NCBI GenBank assembly: GCA_033964015.1
Contig: CM066915.1
Location: 6,497,575 to 6,561,574 of the forward strand
DNA length: 64,000 bases
Direction: 5' to 3'
From: Scolanthus callimorphus
Lineage: Eukaryota > Cnidaria > Anthozoa > Actiniaria > Edwardsiidae
Of the stretch, positions 54,597 to 64,000 are shown piece after piece (within the stretch, counting starts at the first letter, position 1; each line of letters starts with the position of its first letter). The translations under genes and the position numbers were made by a program. Under the pieces are notes generated by a model, which saw nothing but the letters and a program-made list of their open reading frames with translations, had not been told where the DNA came from and did not search any database.

Positions 54597-55135
54597 CTTT
54601 GATTTCACACTCCGTACATGTGTGTCAGGCGAAACATTAAGGTAACATGATCTAGTTAAAGAAACCAACAAACCTAATCGACATTAGCACCGTAGAAGTA
54701 AATGAAGCAATTCCGAGCCACAAACTAGTGTTAAACAGTGTACTTAAACAATCATTTCAGCATCTGTTTGTTCTTATTGTTAATTTTCACCTAAGCGATT
54801 GTAAAACAAAGCACTTATAAACCTCAAGGGATTTGAAAAGTTAATAAGCAATAACTGCTCATTCAAAACGCGAAAACAGTGGTATAAAACTTTTTCGCTT
54901 TTGTTGGCATGGTGTTATAGACTGGTTTTTGTCTTATTATAAAACGAATAACTTTTCTTGCGGAGATTTTAATGAGGAAATGTTTTCAAAGGGACGAGTA
55001 TATTAATTATTAATTAACACAATCAGACAACTGTCATGTTGGATACGACATTTTAATACTTGTTTGCTGACTGTTGTTTTTGTCAAAACAGTTAAAACTG
55101 ATTTGATTAGAATCTCTGTGACCGTCGGCAACGTT
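54597..55135. other. 5' flank of the - strand gene
   Basis: No other gene was recognised. The open frame extends a little further upstream (to 54671, without an ATG) to an acceptor-like 'gattag', so a 5' exon may exist. Confidence 0.35.
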
Positions 55136-55838
55136 AAAGTGCATATCACCCCTGAAAAGAGCGAAATGGGACAAATAGTTTAGGACATTACAGGTAACTT
55201 CCCGAAAACTGTTTTTAATTTCAATTGAATATTTTACAGATTTTGAGTTATTTCCTTCGACGAAGAAGGCCGCGCTAAAAAGGGCTTGGGTCGAATGACG
55301 TGGCGAGAGGTATTGTTAAAACCATAGTGGAGAAAAACATTTCAAACATTCAAAATACGAAATAATTTGCGTGTATAGATGTTGACAAGCGTATCAAAAT
55401 GAGTTTCTCTTGTGCATCTGTGGAAAATAATATACTGTAGTTCAATTCTCTCTGAATCTACATTTGAGTGACAGCTGAAAACAATACCTCCGGACACGTC
55501 ACAAGTAAAGGCTGGTTTCCATATAGTCGTATCTGTCGCATCTGTCTCATCAGTCGACCGTGAAACAATGGAAATCGGAATTATTCTTTTGTTTCACGGT
55601 TGACTGATGAGACAGATACGACAGATAAGACTATATGGAAACCAGCCTTAAGCTCGACCCGGTAATCCCTTTATCGGCCTGTTTCCCAAAGGGTGACCAA
55701 AATGGCAAAATCGGCTACGTTTGATTGCACGTACTGAGCTGGGGTTTCATCCAAATCGCACGTATCATACATCAATTTAAAGCTTGAGACGCGTAGAATT
55801 CGTCCCATTTCGCTCTTTTCAGGGGTGATATGCACTTT
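55136..55838. mobile_element. 703-bp DNA element with 36-bp inverted ends
   Basis: 'aaagtgcatatcacccctga' plus 'aaagagcgaaatgggac' at 55136-55171 is inverted at 55802-55838. No coding capacity. It carries a second foldback inside. Confidence 0.85.
55506..55650. mobile_element. Foldback MITE, ~60-bp arms, nested
   Basis: Arms 55506-55566 and 55591-55650 ('ggctggtttccatatagtc' against 'gactatatggaaaccagcc') are almost perfect complements around a 24-base loop. It lies inside the 55136-55838 element. Confidence 0.9.
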
Positions 55839-57349
55839 ATTATTTTTTTCGACATAGTCTAGACAAAGGTTGAAGTCCGAACATTAGGAAGCAAAATTAC
55901 AGTGTCCGAATCACCGAAGTCCGTAATCAAAAAGAATGTGTCATTGAACGCATAAAAAACGTTTTAAACACCTGATTGTACTGTTATTTCATTACGATTC
56001 TGAAAAAACTGAAACCAGGAGAAAACAAAATATTTCTGCTGTACCATACAGTGGTTTCTAAAAATGCACTACAAACATCTAACAGGTGTAGACAGTTACA
56101 TTTCAATGTACAGAATACAGTTCTCTTTGCAACCAGGTATTTTACAAAATACCGCATTAGAGAGAACGTCGAGGGCATTGTAGATTGTCGACGAAAAAAT
56201 CATCATAGGGGTATATCGCAGAGATCTTCAAAACTTGACCCTATCAGAGACCAAAAAACCTCGTTTTTTATACCCTACACTTTAAAATCGTATACCCTTC
56301 CCGCAGACCTAAAAAGGTCACCAGGGTGGTCTAGTCGCTCGCGATCAAAGCGGAATTTTGTTGATGAACTGTCTTTACCACTAAGTGCGGCACAACCTTG
56401 GTTGAAATTGGTTTGTAGGGCGCCATATTGAAATACACACCCTATATCAGAAACCAAACAAGCGATCAACGATACCCTACGGCAGACCTCAGGAGCCCAA
56501 AAACCATACCCTAAAGGGCGTGACATACCCATATACCATACACAACTTATAAAATAACTGCGATAGTACGCGCGTTCTGATTGGTCGAAAAAATCAATTA
56601 CCCTAATGCTATGGTACATGGCTTTGACCGGAAGTGTGTTTCCACACGCCAAACTATGACAAAACTCCGGGCTCGTGTTCCCACGGCTCATTGTTGTTCT
56701 CGCAACCTTTCACGCGTGCTACCATTAGGATAAGAAACATGGGAAAATGTGTTCTATTTCTTAAATATTACATATTTTACAGTATACGAGGGAGTACCCC
56801 TCACCCCCAGAGCTGAATCTCTGATACAGAAAATGGCGGGGAAGCAGTGCGTTATAGACAGGGTGAGACGCATCCTTTAAATGTAAAGAGACAGTGTCAC
56901 GACTTTACTAATCGTGTAGGTTTGTTAAACAACCTTTCAACTGCTAGATGAGCACAAATTTGGAGTATTTTCGTGTGTTATCGAACGGATGGAATTGGAT
57001 TACGAAATGACATTTTTGATTTCTGTTCAGGCTGAAACAGTTTTCAAACTTGGAAATTTGATAGCGAAATCTATAAAATCTTAAGTAAGAATGCCTATAT
57101 AATGCAAGTTTCAGTTCCGTTGTCTTTTTAACACTAAATAATAGTATGATGTAGGATTCTGAGATGTCTATGTAGATCACTGGTCTTATTTTATAAAATT
57201 TTGTTGAAACAACCGTGACACAGCCCCTTTAATATGTCTTGGTTCTCAGTTCTAATGATGAGATTTTATACTTCGTAGTTGTGGCTCTCTTGAATTATGG
57301 TAACATATAGCATCACTGATCACTTTCTAGGATTCACAAAAGAAAACGC
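55839..57349. other. Non-coding with repeats
   Basis: 56200-56540 has many 'atacccta'/'taccctac' motifs like those in the MITE at 44278. 56562-56590 is the 'cgatagtacgcgcgttctga' family end. Open frames here (55976-56431 +, 56691-56275 -) overlap the repeat and show no motif. Confidence 0.4.
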
Positions 57350-57640
57350 CGTTGAAATTCCGTGACTTTTCAAGGACTTTTCCAGGACTAAAATAAGAAA
57401 ATCAAGCACTCAAAAACGAGAAACATATCAATTTGAAGAAGATTTATTACTGATTACTGATTTGCTGACTCAAACGGCCAAAGTGTTGAATCACCTGAAC
57501 ACATGTAGACATTAAAATTTAATTAAGCAAGAATCTGATCATCCTCAAAGTCAATGTTAAATTCAAGGACTTTTCATTTTTTTTTTTATTATTACAGGCT
57601 TTTTTTCAGAATTCCAGGACTTTCAAGAACCGTGTGAACC
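57350..57640. repeat. Dispersed repeat with 'caaggacttttccaggact' ends
   Basis: The two ends ('ttccgtgacttttcaagga' at 57357 and 'aattccaggactttcaagaa' at 57609) share the 'aggacttt' core. The internal part is AT-rich. Probably a MITE. Confidence 0.4.
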
Positions 57641-58589
57641 CTGCTTTCGCAGATGACACTGAGGTCAGCAACTCGCAACAATAAGCACAAAGATCAATAT
57701 AAAGCTGATTTTAATTACTACAAATTTGTGCTAAAGCCAATTGCACATTACTGTCGTAAACCAAACGCAAAGCTAAAACACCAATTCTGAACGAAACGTA
57801 TAGGAGTAAACAAGTGCGAATGGACGATTCCAGCTATAACGCACGCGCGCGCTGCATGTCAGCAGATGTGGGACATTTTGTCAAACAAACTGCTAAACAA
57901 GCGTGCGCTGGTAGTTATGGGACACTGCTTGGGGATTTATGAATAAAGAACAATAGGTTATTATTCTAGAAAAGGTTATTAAAGAGAATGTAGTACAGCA
58001 GATTGGTGCAAAATTGTGCAAATCGATGTTACAAGCATGAAATTCGGCAGAGGGGTAGAGCTTGATGTCCTGAGTAATTCTATATAAAAACCACGCCCAA
58101 AAGTAAATACTTCCAGATAACATAAAGATGGGTTGATTTATCTTTATTAAAAAAATAAGAGCGTCTTAATTTTACACAAAAGCCTTAATATTCTACTTTA
58201 TTCACAAATAGATGTCCTGCATTACTATACATATTGAGTCACGCTCTATCTTGCTTACTTACAGCCTTTATAGATATACACTTCGCTATTTGGCAAAATC
58301 TATTTCTGGTGTTTCCCTTTTCTCCAAATTACAAGTATTGATAAGATTTTGTATGTGAGTTATTCTTAAGTTGAACCACACCCTGTATCAGGTACTTCCA
58401 GTTGTGAAAGTTATGAAATAAAAAGCCATTCAAAGCAAATGCACTTTTCAAAAATATTTGAAATTTGACTGATCTGCCACGATTACCTTGGCCTATGTAT
58501 CAACAAAAATTCCATATTTTGTAATGTGCTGTCTGAAAAGTCTAAACATTATGAAGTCTTAAACAAACAATGAATATTAATTTGGTATT

Positions 58590-59676
58590 ACTGTCGTTCG
58601 TAACCTTTTCTGCACTGCACATGCAGTGCATTGAAAGCGCGCACATTTGACACCGGCATTTACAGCGCCAGCGACACCCTTTATCAGGTTGACAGCCGCA
58701 TTGCACGAGTAGCTGGCACGCTGTAGAGATCTCGGGGAGTACGGTCCAGATTGGTTCACAGCGTTTGTTACATGATGGCTTTTTTTACCATCCCAACTCT
58801 GATGGCGATGGGAGACTTGGTCTGGTGGTCAGTGCTTGCCCCATAGGTATCACATCCATCTTTGGTCTTCTGGGAAACATGTCTATCCTTGCAACTCAAA
58901 GGCTTACTCCTTCCATACGATGTTTGGGACTGGGTCAGGGCCAGAGGATTTGTTCACTTTGATGCTACAGAGCTGTGAGCCCTACCAGGGGTTACTAGGA
59001 GCTCTTGGGGGACTGAGTGAGTGGAACTGAGGAAGCTTGATGACTGGTCATACAAGATCACATTGAAGTGAGCTCTCACATAATTCCTGGATGGAAGGAA
59101 TATTATCGTCAACCATCTGTTTCCACCAATCACATGAATCAGTGCCGCCTCTCAAGGACTTGACCAACGGGTAACGTCGACGGGTAGCTGACAATTACGA
59201 GTATAGTATTTAGCTTTAGATGATTTGCATTAATGCACTTTATGATTCCTTAATTAGGTCTTTATACTGGTACGAGTTTTTCCCATGCTCAGAGAGAGCA
59301 GTTTGTCTTTGAACGATCAGAGAGGTCAGTCTAGGAATATGGCTCTCGGGCTTCTGCTCGTCTTCTTATTCCTTGACCTCGTTTATCTGTTGCGCCTACC
59401 TTCAGACTGCTGTTGCCACGTCCCAGGCAACGTCTATCTTCTTCATGTTGTTTTGTTAGTAATGGCGCTTAAAGAATAAAAAAATGATATGTTTGGTGCT
59501 ATCCCTTTTAAGGTCTTACAGTTCTCTTCTTTAAGCATATTAACCACGGCGGTTCCGTCAATCACGACTGCATCGACTTCAGAGGGCTCACTCTGAACAG
59601 TAGGGGCAACCATCTCCAGCCATCCTGTGAGGACCGACTTGCTGCAGGTACATGTACAGGTGCTGCAGGTCACCAA
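58590..59676 (-). pseudogene. Cys-rich-tail cnidarian transposon-type protein, decayed
   Basis: Upstream piece 59676-59443 contains EVDAVVIDGTAVVNMLKEEN, a block I recall from a multi-copy cnidarian family ('DA(I/V)hhDGAxxVxML'). The downstream piece 58850-58590 reads SLPSPSELGW, a stop, then CEPIWTVLPEISTACQLLVQ, CGCQPDKGC and CKCRCQMC, the Cys-rich C-terminal tail typical of the same family. The middle is missing or unrecognisable and frames change. Function unknown; a transposon-encoded protein is my best guess. Confidence 0.5.
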
Positions 59677-59997
59677 AGTCGGATAGGGATGGTGAAACTA
59701 GATATTGAAGCACTCGTTACAAAGAACGTTTGCTTTCAAAACTGAATCAAGTAACTATGTGAAATGATTTTCCGAGAAACGGAGTTTAGTGGATTGTACA
59801 TCTCAGTTAACCCCTTGCCTCCCTTCGCCTGATAGCAGACAAAAAATGCTTCAAAAGCAACAACTGTCCAAAAGGACATTGAATTGCTAAAGAGCAGAAA
59901 ATAACGCTTTTACGAGAAGTTATATTAAAGAACATTATTTTCCTATAGAAAAGTGTACTTGCGAGAAGTAGTGGTAGAATTGAAGCAAAAAAAGTTT

Positions 59998-60390
59998 AAT
60001 AGACCTTTTTCCAAAGTGGCCGCCGCAAATTCACATGTCTTAAAATTAAACTGACTGAAAATCAAATACTGGCACCAGAAAGAGTATCCTCCCATCAGTA
60101 ATACTTTAAATTTTCGTTATGCCAAATGCCATGTCGGCTGAGAAAGCAGAGTCTGAAAATTGAAAATTTTACAGAGATTTGTATGACTGGGGGTATGACG
60201 CATACCCCCAGTCATACAAACGTCTGTAAATTTTCAGATTTTCAACGTTCGTTTTCTCGGAAGATATTGGATATAATGCAGGGAAACTTTGTAGTTTTAC
60301 TAAAGTGATGATGTGTGTTCTAGTGCTGGTGTTCATTTTTAACAAAAATCGATTTGAATTTTCGGCGGCCATTTTGGAAAAAGGTCTATT
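59998..60390. mobile_element. 393-bp MITE with 36-bp ends and a central palindrome
   Basis: 'aatagacctttttccaaa' plus '(a/g)tggccgccg' at 59998 is inverted at 60355-60390. Centrally, arms 60136-60197 and 60201-60262 fold with a 3-base loop; the inner 17 bases 'gtatgactgggggtatg' pair perfectly. Confidence 0.85.
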
Positions 60391-60439
60391 GAAATCTCTT
60401 TCTTAGCTCAAAGCCAAAAAGACGTTTTGAACGTGCCAA

Positions 60440-60870
60440 GAGCAGCCATTTTGGGCGTGGTTAGCTGTGAAGGTGCTAGTTAAGTTGTCTGTAATAGGTT
60501 GCAAAAACGATTTCAATAATAACTATAATGTTTAATTTATTTTTGTAAACAGTTACATTCGTCACTGTAATACCTGTAAGTACCGTAATTGGGCGTGGTT
60601 TGTCTGCCTAAACTTGAAGGGCATGCAATCTCAACATTATGTGAAGTTTGGAAAAATTTGGATAACGTTTAGTCGGGTTAAAGTTTTATATAAGATAATT
60701 AATTCCACCTCTGTAAAACGTAAAGTACGCACGTTTGGGCGTGGTTTTTGCATCAAGACTACTTAGGATATGAAGCTCTGTCATTGTGCCAAATTTCGTG
60801 CTTGTAACATTAATTTGCACAATTCGACCTAAATTCTGCACCAATCTGCTGTACTAATGGGTTATTATTA
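60440..60870. repeat. Three diverged 'gggcgtggtt' repeats, spacing ~140 bp
   Basis: The box occurs at about 60455, 60592 and 60735, each followed by a variable tail. It may be a degenerate tandem array forming the right end of the 57955 element. Confidence 0.45.
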
Positions 60871-60900
60871 TCATTAGGTTATATCATTAGGTTATTATTA

Positions 60901-61559
60901 TCATTTAGTTAGTTGATTAGTTAACCGTAGATAGGAAACGGCTCACTGGAAGAGCATATAAATTAATGAAGTGATACCATGTAAATCAAGCTATTATTAA
61001 GAAGAGCGCCCACTCTTATAGCTGAGATCATCCATTACTCACAACAGTCATCTGAAATCCACTCTAAAATCATGGAAACTCTAGTCAAACCAGCTCAGTG
61101 TGTCTGTTCAACATCCATAAAAATTTGTTCGAAGTTTCAATATTTTGAGTAAATTAGTTTAAATCATTTGCGCCCTGCCAAGCAAAGAGGGTCCTTATAA
61201 AGAATGTTGTACCTTACAGCTGAAATCGTTGCATCGTGACCACCCTCTTTCAAAAAGTCCCACTTTTGCAATGCACTTCCGTTCCGTCATTCAAACGTTG
61301 CTAGGTAACTGCTAAACTGTTCCCTCGTTCGATGAAAAACTCTGCGAAGAGGGATCTTGCGGACCGAAAATCCATTAGAAGTTGGTTCTAAGCTGTATTT
61401 TGGCAGTCAATATACACATTTGAAAAGGTAGATTTCGGGACACGAATAAACTCAGTTGTGACTCAAGAAGGTTGAAGATAGTCAGACGATAGTGCCTTGG
61501 GTAGTTACATATGGGCCTGGGGCCGAGGAGACTAGGGAATTTGCTAGAAAAGGTTCAAC
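60901..61559. other. No gene recognised
   Basis: AT-rich sequence without recognised features, ending at the Penelope-like fragment. Confidence 0.35.
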
Positions 61560-62119
61560 TATCTTAGAGAAATCAAGTAGTTGGAACGACTTAGGTGCTA
61601 GGGTAATGGTTTGCAATCGGAGGGCTTCTAACCTCAAAGACCTTTTGTATAGACGCAAACGGTTTGCCACGCTAGTCTCCAAGGGGAGGGGACTGGTACC
61701 TTCCCTTGCGGCTCTACCAATTGCCGCGCTTGCAAAATGGTTACGAGTAGCAACTCATTCGTTTGCACCAGCAATGGTGGTCGGGTCAGTGTTGCTTGTA
61801 CAGCATCATGTGCAACACGCTGCGTTATTTACCTACTGTAGCCACATGTAACATCTGTCATAAGCAATATGTAGGGAACACCACACAACCTTTAAGGAGA
61901 AGGATCTCAGGGCACAGAAACAAGACAGACTCTGCACTCAACGTCCATGCTAAAATGCATGAGCCTGAGTTTGACCATCTATTTAAATTTTTAGCTTTAT
62001 GTAAAGTTTCCCCAGAACAAATGTTAGAGTCCGAGACCCTGTGGATCCACCGTCTAGGGACCGCAGAGCCTTATGGTCTTAACAGGGCGGATCCCTTGCG
62101 CACAGGGATCCCAACTTAA
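61560..62119 (+). pseudogene. Penelope-like element C-terminus with GIY-YIG nuclease
   Basis: In order: NRRASNLKDLLYRRKRF, then in a second frame PCGSTNCRACKMV and ACTASCATRCVIYLL, a stop, and in the frame 61763-62119 TCNICHKQYVGNTTQPLRRR, ISGHRNK and ESETLWIHRLGTAEPYGLN. The Cys pairs, the 'YVG(x)T...LR.R...H' block and the E/WI...LN end are the GIY-YIG endonuclease of Penelope-like retroelements. The reverse transcriptase is absent. Frame changes show it is dead. Confidence 0.7.
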
Positions 62120-62489
62120 CTCGGTGCCTTTAATTGCTGCCGCTTGTTATTTACCATATTGTGTCGGCCACTGAGGAGGACGTAGTTCGAAAGGCCTTTG
62201 GCTGTTTCCAATAAACTAATAACGTGGAGCTGTATGGCGGTGTTTCTATTTGTCTATTTACACAGTTGTGACTCAGGTTCATTGACAGCACAAAACTACG
62301 AGCTTCCATCCGAGAGACTTCCGAGACTTCGATGGAAAGCATTACATACGAATTACAGTTAGACATGCCACAAGTCGACCTCTTCAAATGGTCACTAATT
62401 ACGAGCGAAGCAAGCCGAAATGAGTCGAAATGCGACGAGAAGCGAGCGAAGAGAAATTACTATTACAACTGGCAAATGTACGCAAACTG
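62120..62489. other. 3' flank of the Penelope-like fragment
   Basis: Contains 'ccaataaactaat' at 62208, a possible polyadenylation signal of the retroelement. No other gene. Confidence 0.35.
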
Positions 62490-63115
62490 GCAATATGAAA
62501 GTACGGGTGTAGTCATATTTGCAAATTTTGTAGTTAACTTATTCTATAGAGAAGGAACTGATTTCGCAATTTAGTTACTCGGTAAAAAAGAATGAAATAA
62601 GTAAAATGGATTGACACTATATAGAGGTCCAATTTCGCAAACGAGTCCAGTGACATATCTGCAAAATTGATGCTTTCTTTAAATACAGAGGTCCAATTTC
62701 GCATATGAGTCCAGTGACAGTGACAACCGCAAAGTTGATGCATGCTAATTACATATAGAATGTAAATTTCGCAATAATTCAAGTGACATAACTGCGAAAT
62801 TGATGAGTAACATATATGATGTAGGATAATTTCGCAAATAATTCAGGTGACATAACTGCGAAATTGATGCTTTACATATAGAATAAAAGGTAAATTTCGT
62901 AAATAAGTCAAGTGACTCTAAATGCGAAATTGATGCTTGATATATAGACACTGGAGTTCAATTTTGCAAATAAGTCAAGTGACATAACTGCGAAATTGAT
63001 GCGTAACATAATATATGATGTATGATAATTTCGCAAATAAGTCAAGTGACATAACTGCGAATTGGTGCGTAATATATATTTTGTAGGATAATTTCGCAAA
63101 TAAGTCAAGTTTTCT
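62490..63115. repeat. Minisatellite of ~62-80 bp units ('atttcgcaaataagtcaagt')
   Basis: Seven to eight diverged units. Each contains 'aatttcgca', 'gtccagtgac' or 'gtcaagtgacata' and 'ctgcgaaattgatg'. The left part (62490-62670) is homologous to 41090-41290 on the other strand. The open frames on - over this array are repeat by-products. Confidence 0.85.
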
Positions 63116-63368
63116 ACACGTAAGTAGTAGCAAAGTGGCGCCACGAGGACAAATTCATTTTTATATCAAAAATGACTTTTTTTCAATTTTATCAAAAATG
63201 GTTTGTGCACCAAATCCTGTCAAACCCTTTAAAAAGTTCCCTTTAAAGATGCGCACACCTTTAAAAATTTTCCTGTCAAATCCCTCAAAAAAGTCTCCCT
63301 AACACATATCTCTGACAGTTGTGTAACAAGGTGACTGAAATACCCTCTCTTTCGAGAAATTTTTAAAA
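63116..63368. other. 5' flank of the last gene
   Basis: AT-rich. 'ccctttaaaaag' and 'cctttaaaaatttt' repeats occur near 63228-63275. A TATA-like 'tttataataaaa' lies just upstream of the second ATG at 63408. No gene. Confidence 0.35.
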
Positions 63369-64000
63369 ATGAAAAAACGGTTTAAAGAGATAGAATTTAT
63401 AATAAAAATGAACAATCAAACAGTGAATGAGCTGAGAGCCCTCGCCAAAGAGCGACATATTAAAGGCTATTCTCGAATGCTAAAAGCCGAACTCACCGAA
63501 GCTTTGGGTATAAAAATGAACAATCAAACAGTGAATGAGCTGAGAGCCCTTGCCAAAGAGCGACACATTAAAAGCTACTACAAATTACGTAAAGCTGAAC
63601 TCATCGAAGCTTTGGGTAATATACCAGTGCAAAGACCCATTCCAACACCGAGAACTAATATACCCACCCAACCCATTCCAACACCAAGGACTAATATACC
63701 AGTGCAAAGACCCATTCCAACGCCAAGGACTAATATACCAGTGCAAAGACCCATTCCAGCACCAAGGTCATTGAAAAGCCTGACTTCGAGGGCTGTTGAA
63801 ACAGTAAAGAAAGAGATTAACAAGTTCAAAGACTGGATATTATCTCATGTCCCAGATCCAATTAAGAACGACGCAAGCAAACGAGTTAACGACCTGAAGG
63901 AAAAAGTAAACCGTATTTTTAATAGGCATGATTACTTTACTCCAAAAGAACAGCAAACAGCGCTGAAGGGGTATCTCAAAACACATAGGATAGACGGGCA
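63369..64000 (+). CDS. Protein with duplicated SAP/Rho_N-like motif, runs off the window
   Basis: Two in-frame ATGs, 63369 and 63408. The second lies in a sequence repeated at 63516 and either could be used. From 63408 a 36-residue unit (MNNQTVNELRALAKERHIKG... KAELTEALG) occurs twice in tandem (period 108 bases). It has the helix-extended-helix look of SAP or Rho_N domains that bind nucleic acid. Next is a Pro-rich linker of four 12-13 residue repeats (NIPVQRPIPTPRT), then a basic helical region (KDWILSHVPDPIKNDASKRV, NRIFNRHDYFTPKEQQTALK) that is still open at 64000. From memory, proteins with this start occur in cnidarian and arthropod Polinton/Maverick-like or related elements next to DNA polymerase B, but that link is unproven here. 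Confidence 0.6.
   Translation, partial: MKKRFKEIEFIIKMNNQTVNELRALAKERHIKGYSRMLKAELTEALGIKMNNQTVNELRALAKERHIKSYYKLRKAELIEALGNIPVQRPIPTPRTNIPTQPIPTPRTNIPVQRPIPTPRTNIPVQRPIPAPRSLKSLTSRAVETVKKEINKFKDWILSHVPDPIKNDASKRVNDLKEKVNRIFNRHDYFTPKEQQTALKGYLKTHRIDG

Larger units (their letters stand above)
57955..60900. mobile_element. Possible composite element with inverted ~110-bp subterminal repeats
   Basis: 58000-58105 ('gtacagcagattggtgcaaa', 'tgttacaagca', 'aaaccacgcccaaa') is inverted at about 60730-60860. 'ggttattatt' motifs flank both. Between them are a - strand Cys-rich-tail pseudogene and a smaller MITE. This could be one transposon carrying that gene, or two chance copies of a repeat. Confidence 0.4.

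Noticed and set aside
58900..58965. LINE-like 'NKSSGPDPVPNIVWKE' reading on -
   Set aside because: Resembles an RT motif, but it is short, has no flanking RT blocks and lies within the Cys-rich-tail pseudogene region; probably chance.
62534..63144. Several frames on - with repeated 'NFAVMSL' segments
   Set aside because: Translations of the minisatellite.
63550..63829. Repeat-protein frames on + and - over the Pro-rich linker
   Set aside because: Out-of-frame shadows of the NIPVQRPIPTPRT repeats in the supported frame.

Overview
This is metazoan nuclear DNA, most probably from a cnidarian and plausibly a stony coral or close relative. Coding sequence is split by GT/AG introns, the background is AT-rich, and no bacterial operon structure is visible. 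Several gene families match, from memory, multi-copy families of coral and anemone genomes: an LPWRS-tail protein, a Cys-rich-tail protein, a two-gene THAP/YqaJ transposon and BEN-domain proteins. No database search was possible, so the taxon is an inference.

The window is gene-poor and dominated by mobile elements nested in each other. Left part (1-11 kb): a repeat with 'gtgtggac' ends, a four-exon copy of the LPWRS-tail family with a second broken copy of its last exon 1.5 kb downstream, several inverted-repeat elements, a (GATT)n array and two near-perfect palindromes.

Centre-left (11-23.4 kb): five phase-compatible exons of a coiled-coil/BEN-domain gene flank a 9.8 kb DNA transposon with perfect 69-bp terminal inverted repeats (11334-21115). 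That transposon carries a SAP/SWIM/YqaJ-nuclease gene on + and a THAP-HTH transposase on -, the two-gene layout of ISL2EU (PIF/Harbinger-related) elements. The transposase has lost its catalytic half. The SWIM motif of the nuclease gene is split by a young BEL/Pao LTR retrotransposon (12032-17831; LTRs with 3 differences in 234 positions, 5-bp target duplication). The order of insertion can therefore be read: host gene, then ISL2EU-like element, then BEL.

Middle (23.4-38.3 kb): broken coding fragments, a minisatellite, a DUF4218-like CACTA fragment, a nearly complete multi-exon transposase-like pseudogene of unknown family (29.3-32.9 kb), and an apparently intact three-exon chromodomain gene on - (35517-33485) whose first intron is almost entirely a DNA element with a 1262-bp span. 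Two LINE 3' ends follow.

Right part (38-64 kb): a 1.2 kb palindrome whose two arms each carry the same promoter and first exon (42.1-43.3 kb), a cluster of four related MITEs, a truncated non-LTR retrotransposon with an RT domain, a 3.9 kb element with ~0.8 kb inverted arms, a TTAA-flanked MITE 6 bp after the stop codon of a - strand gene, a Penelope-like GIY-YIG fragment, a minisatellite shared with the 41 kb gene, and at the right edge the start of a SAP/Rho_N-type protein that runs off the window.

No rRNA or tRNA gene, CRISPR array or bacterial-type regulatory site was recognised. Most coding regions carry frameshifts or stops. Some of these could be assembly errors in homopolymers, but their number and the nested insertions fit decaying transposon-derived sequence.
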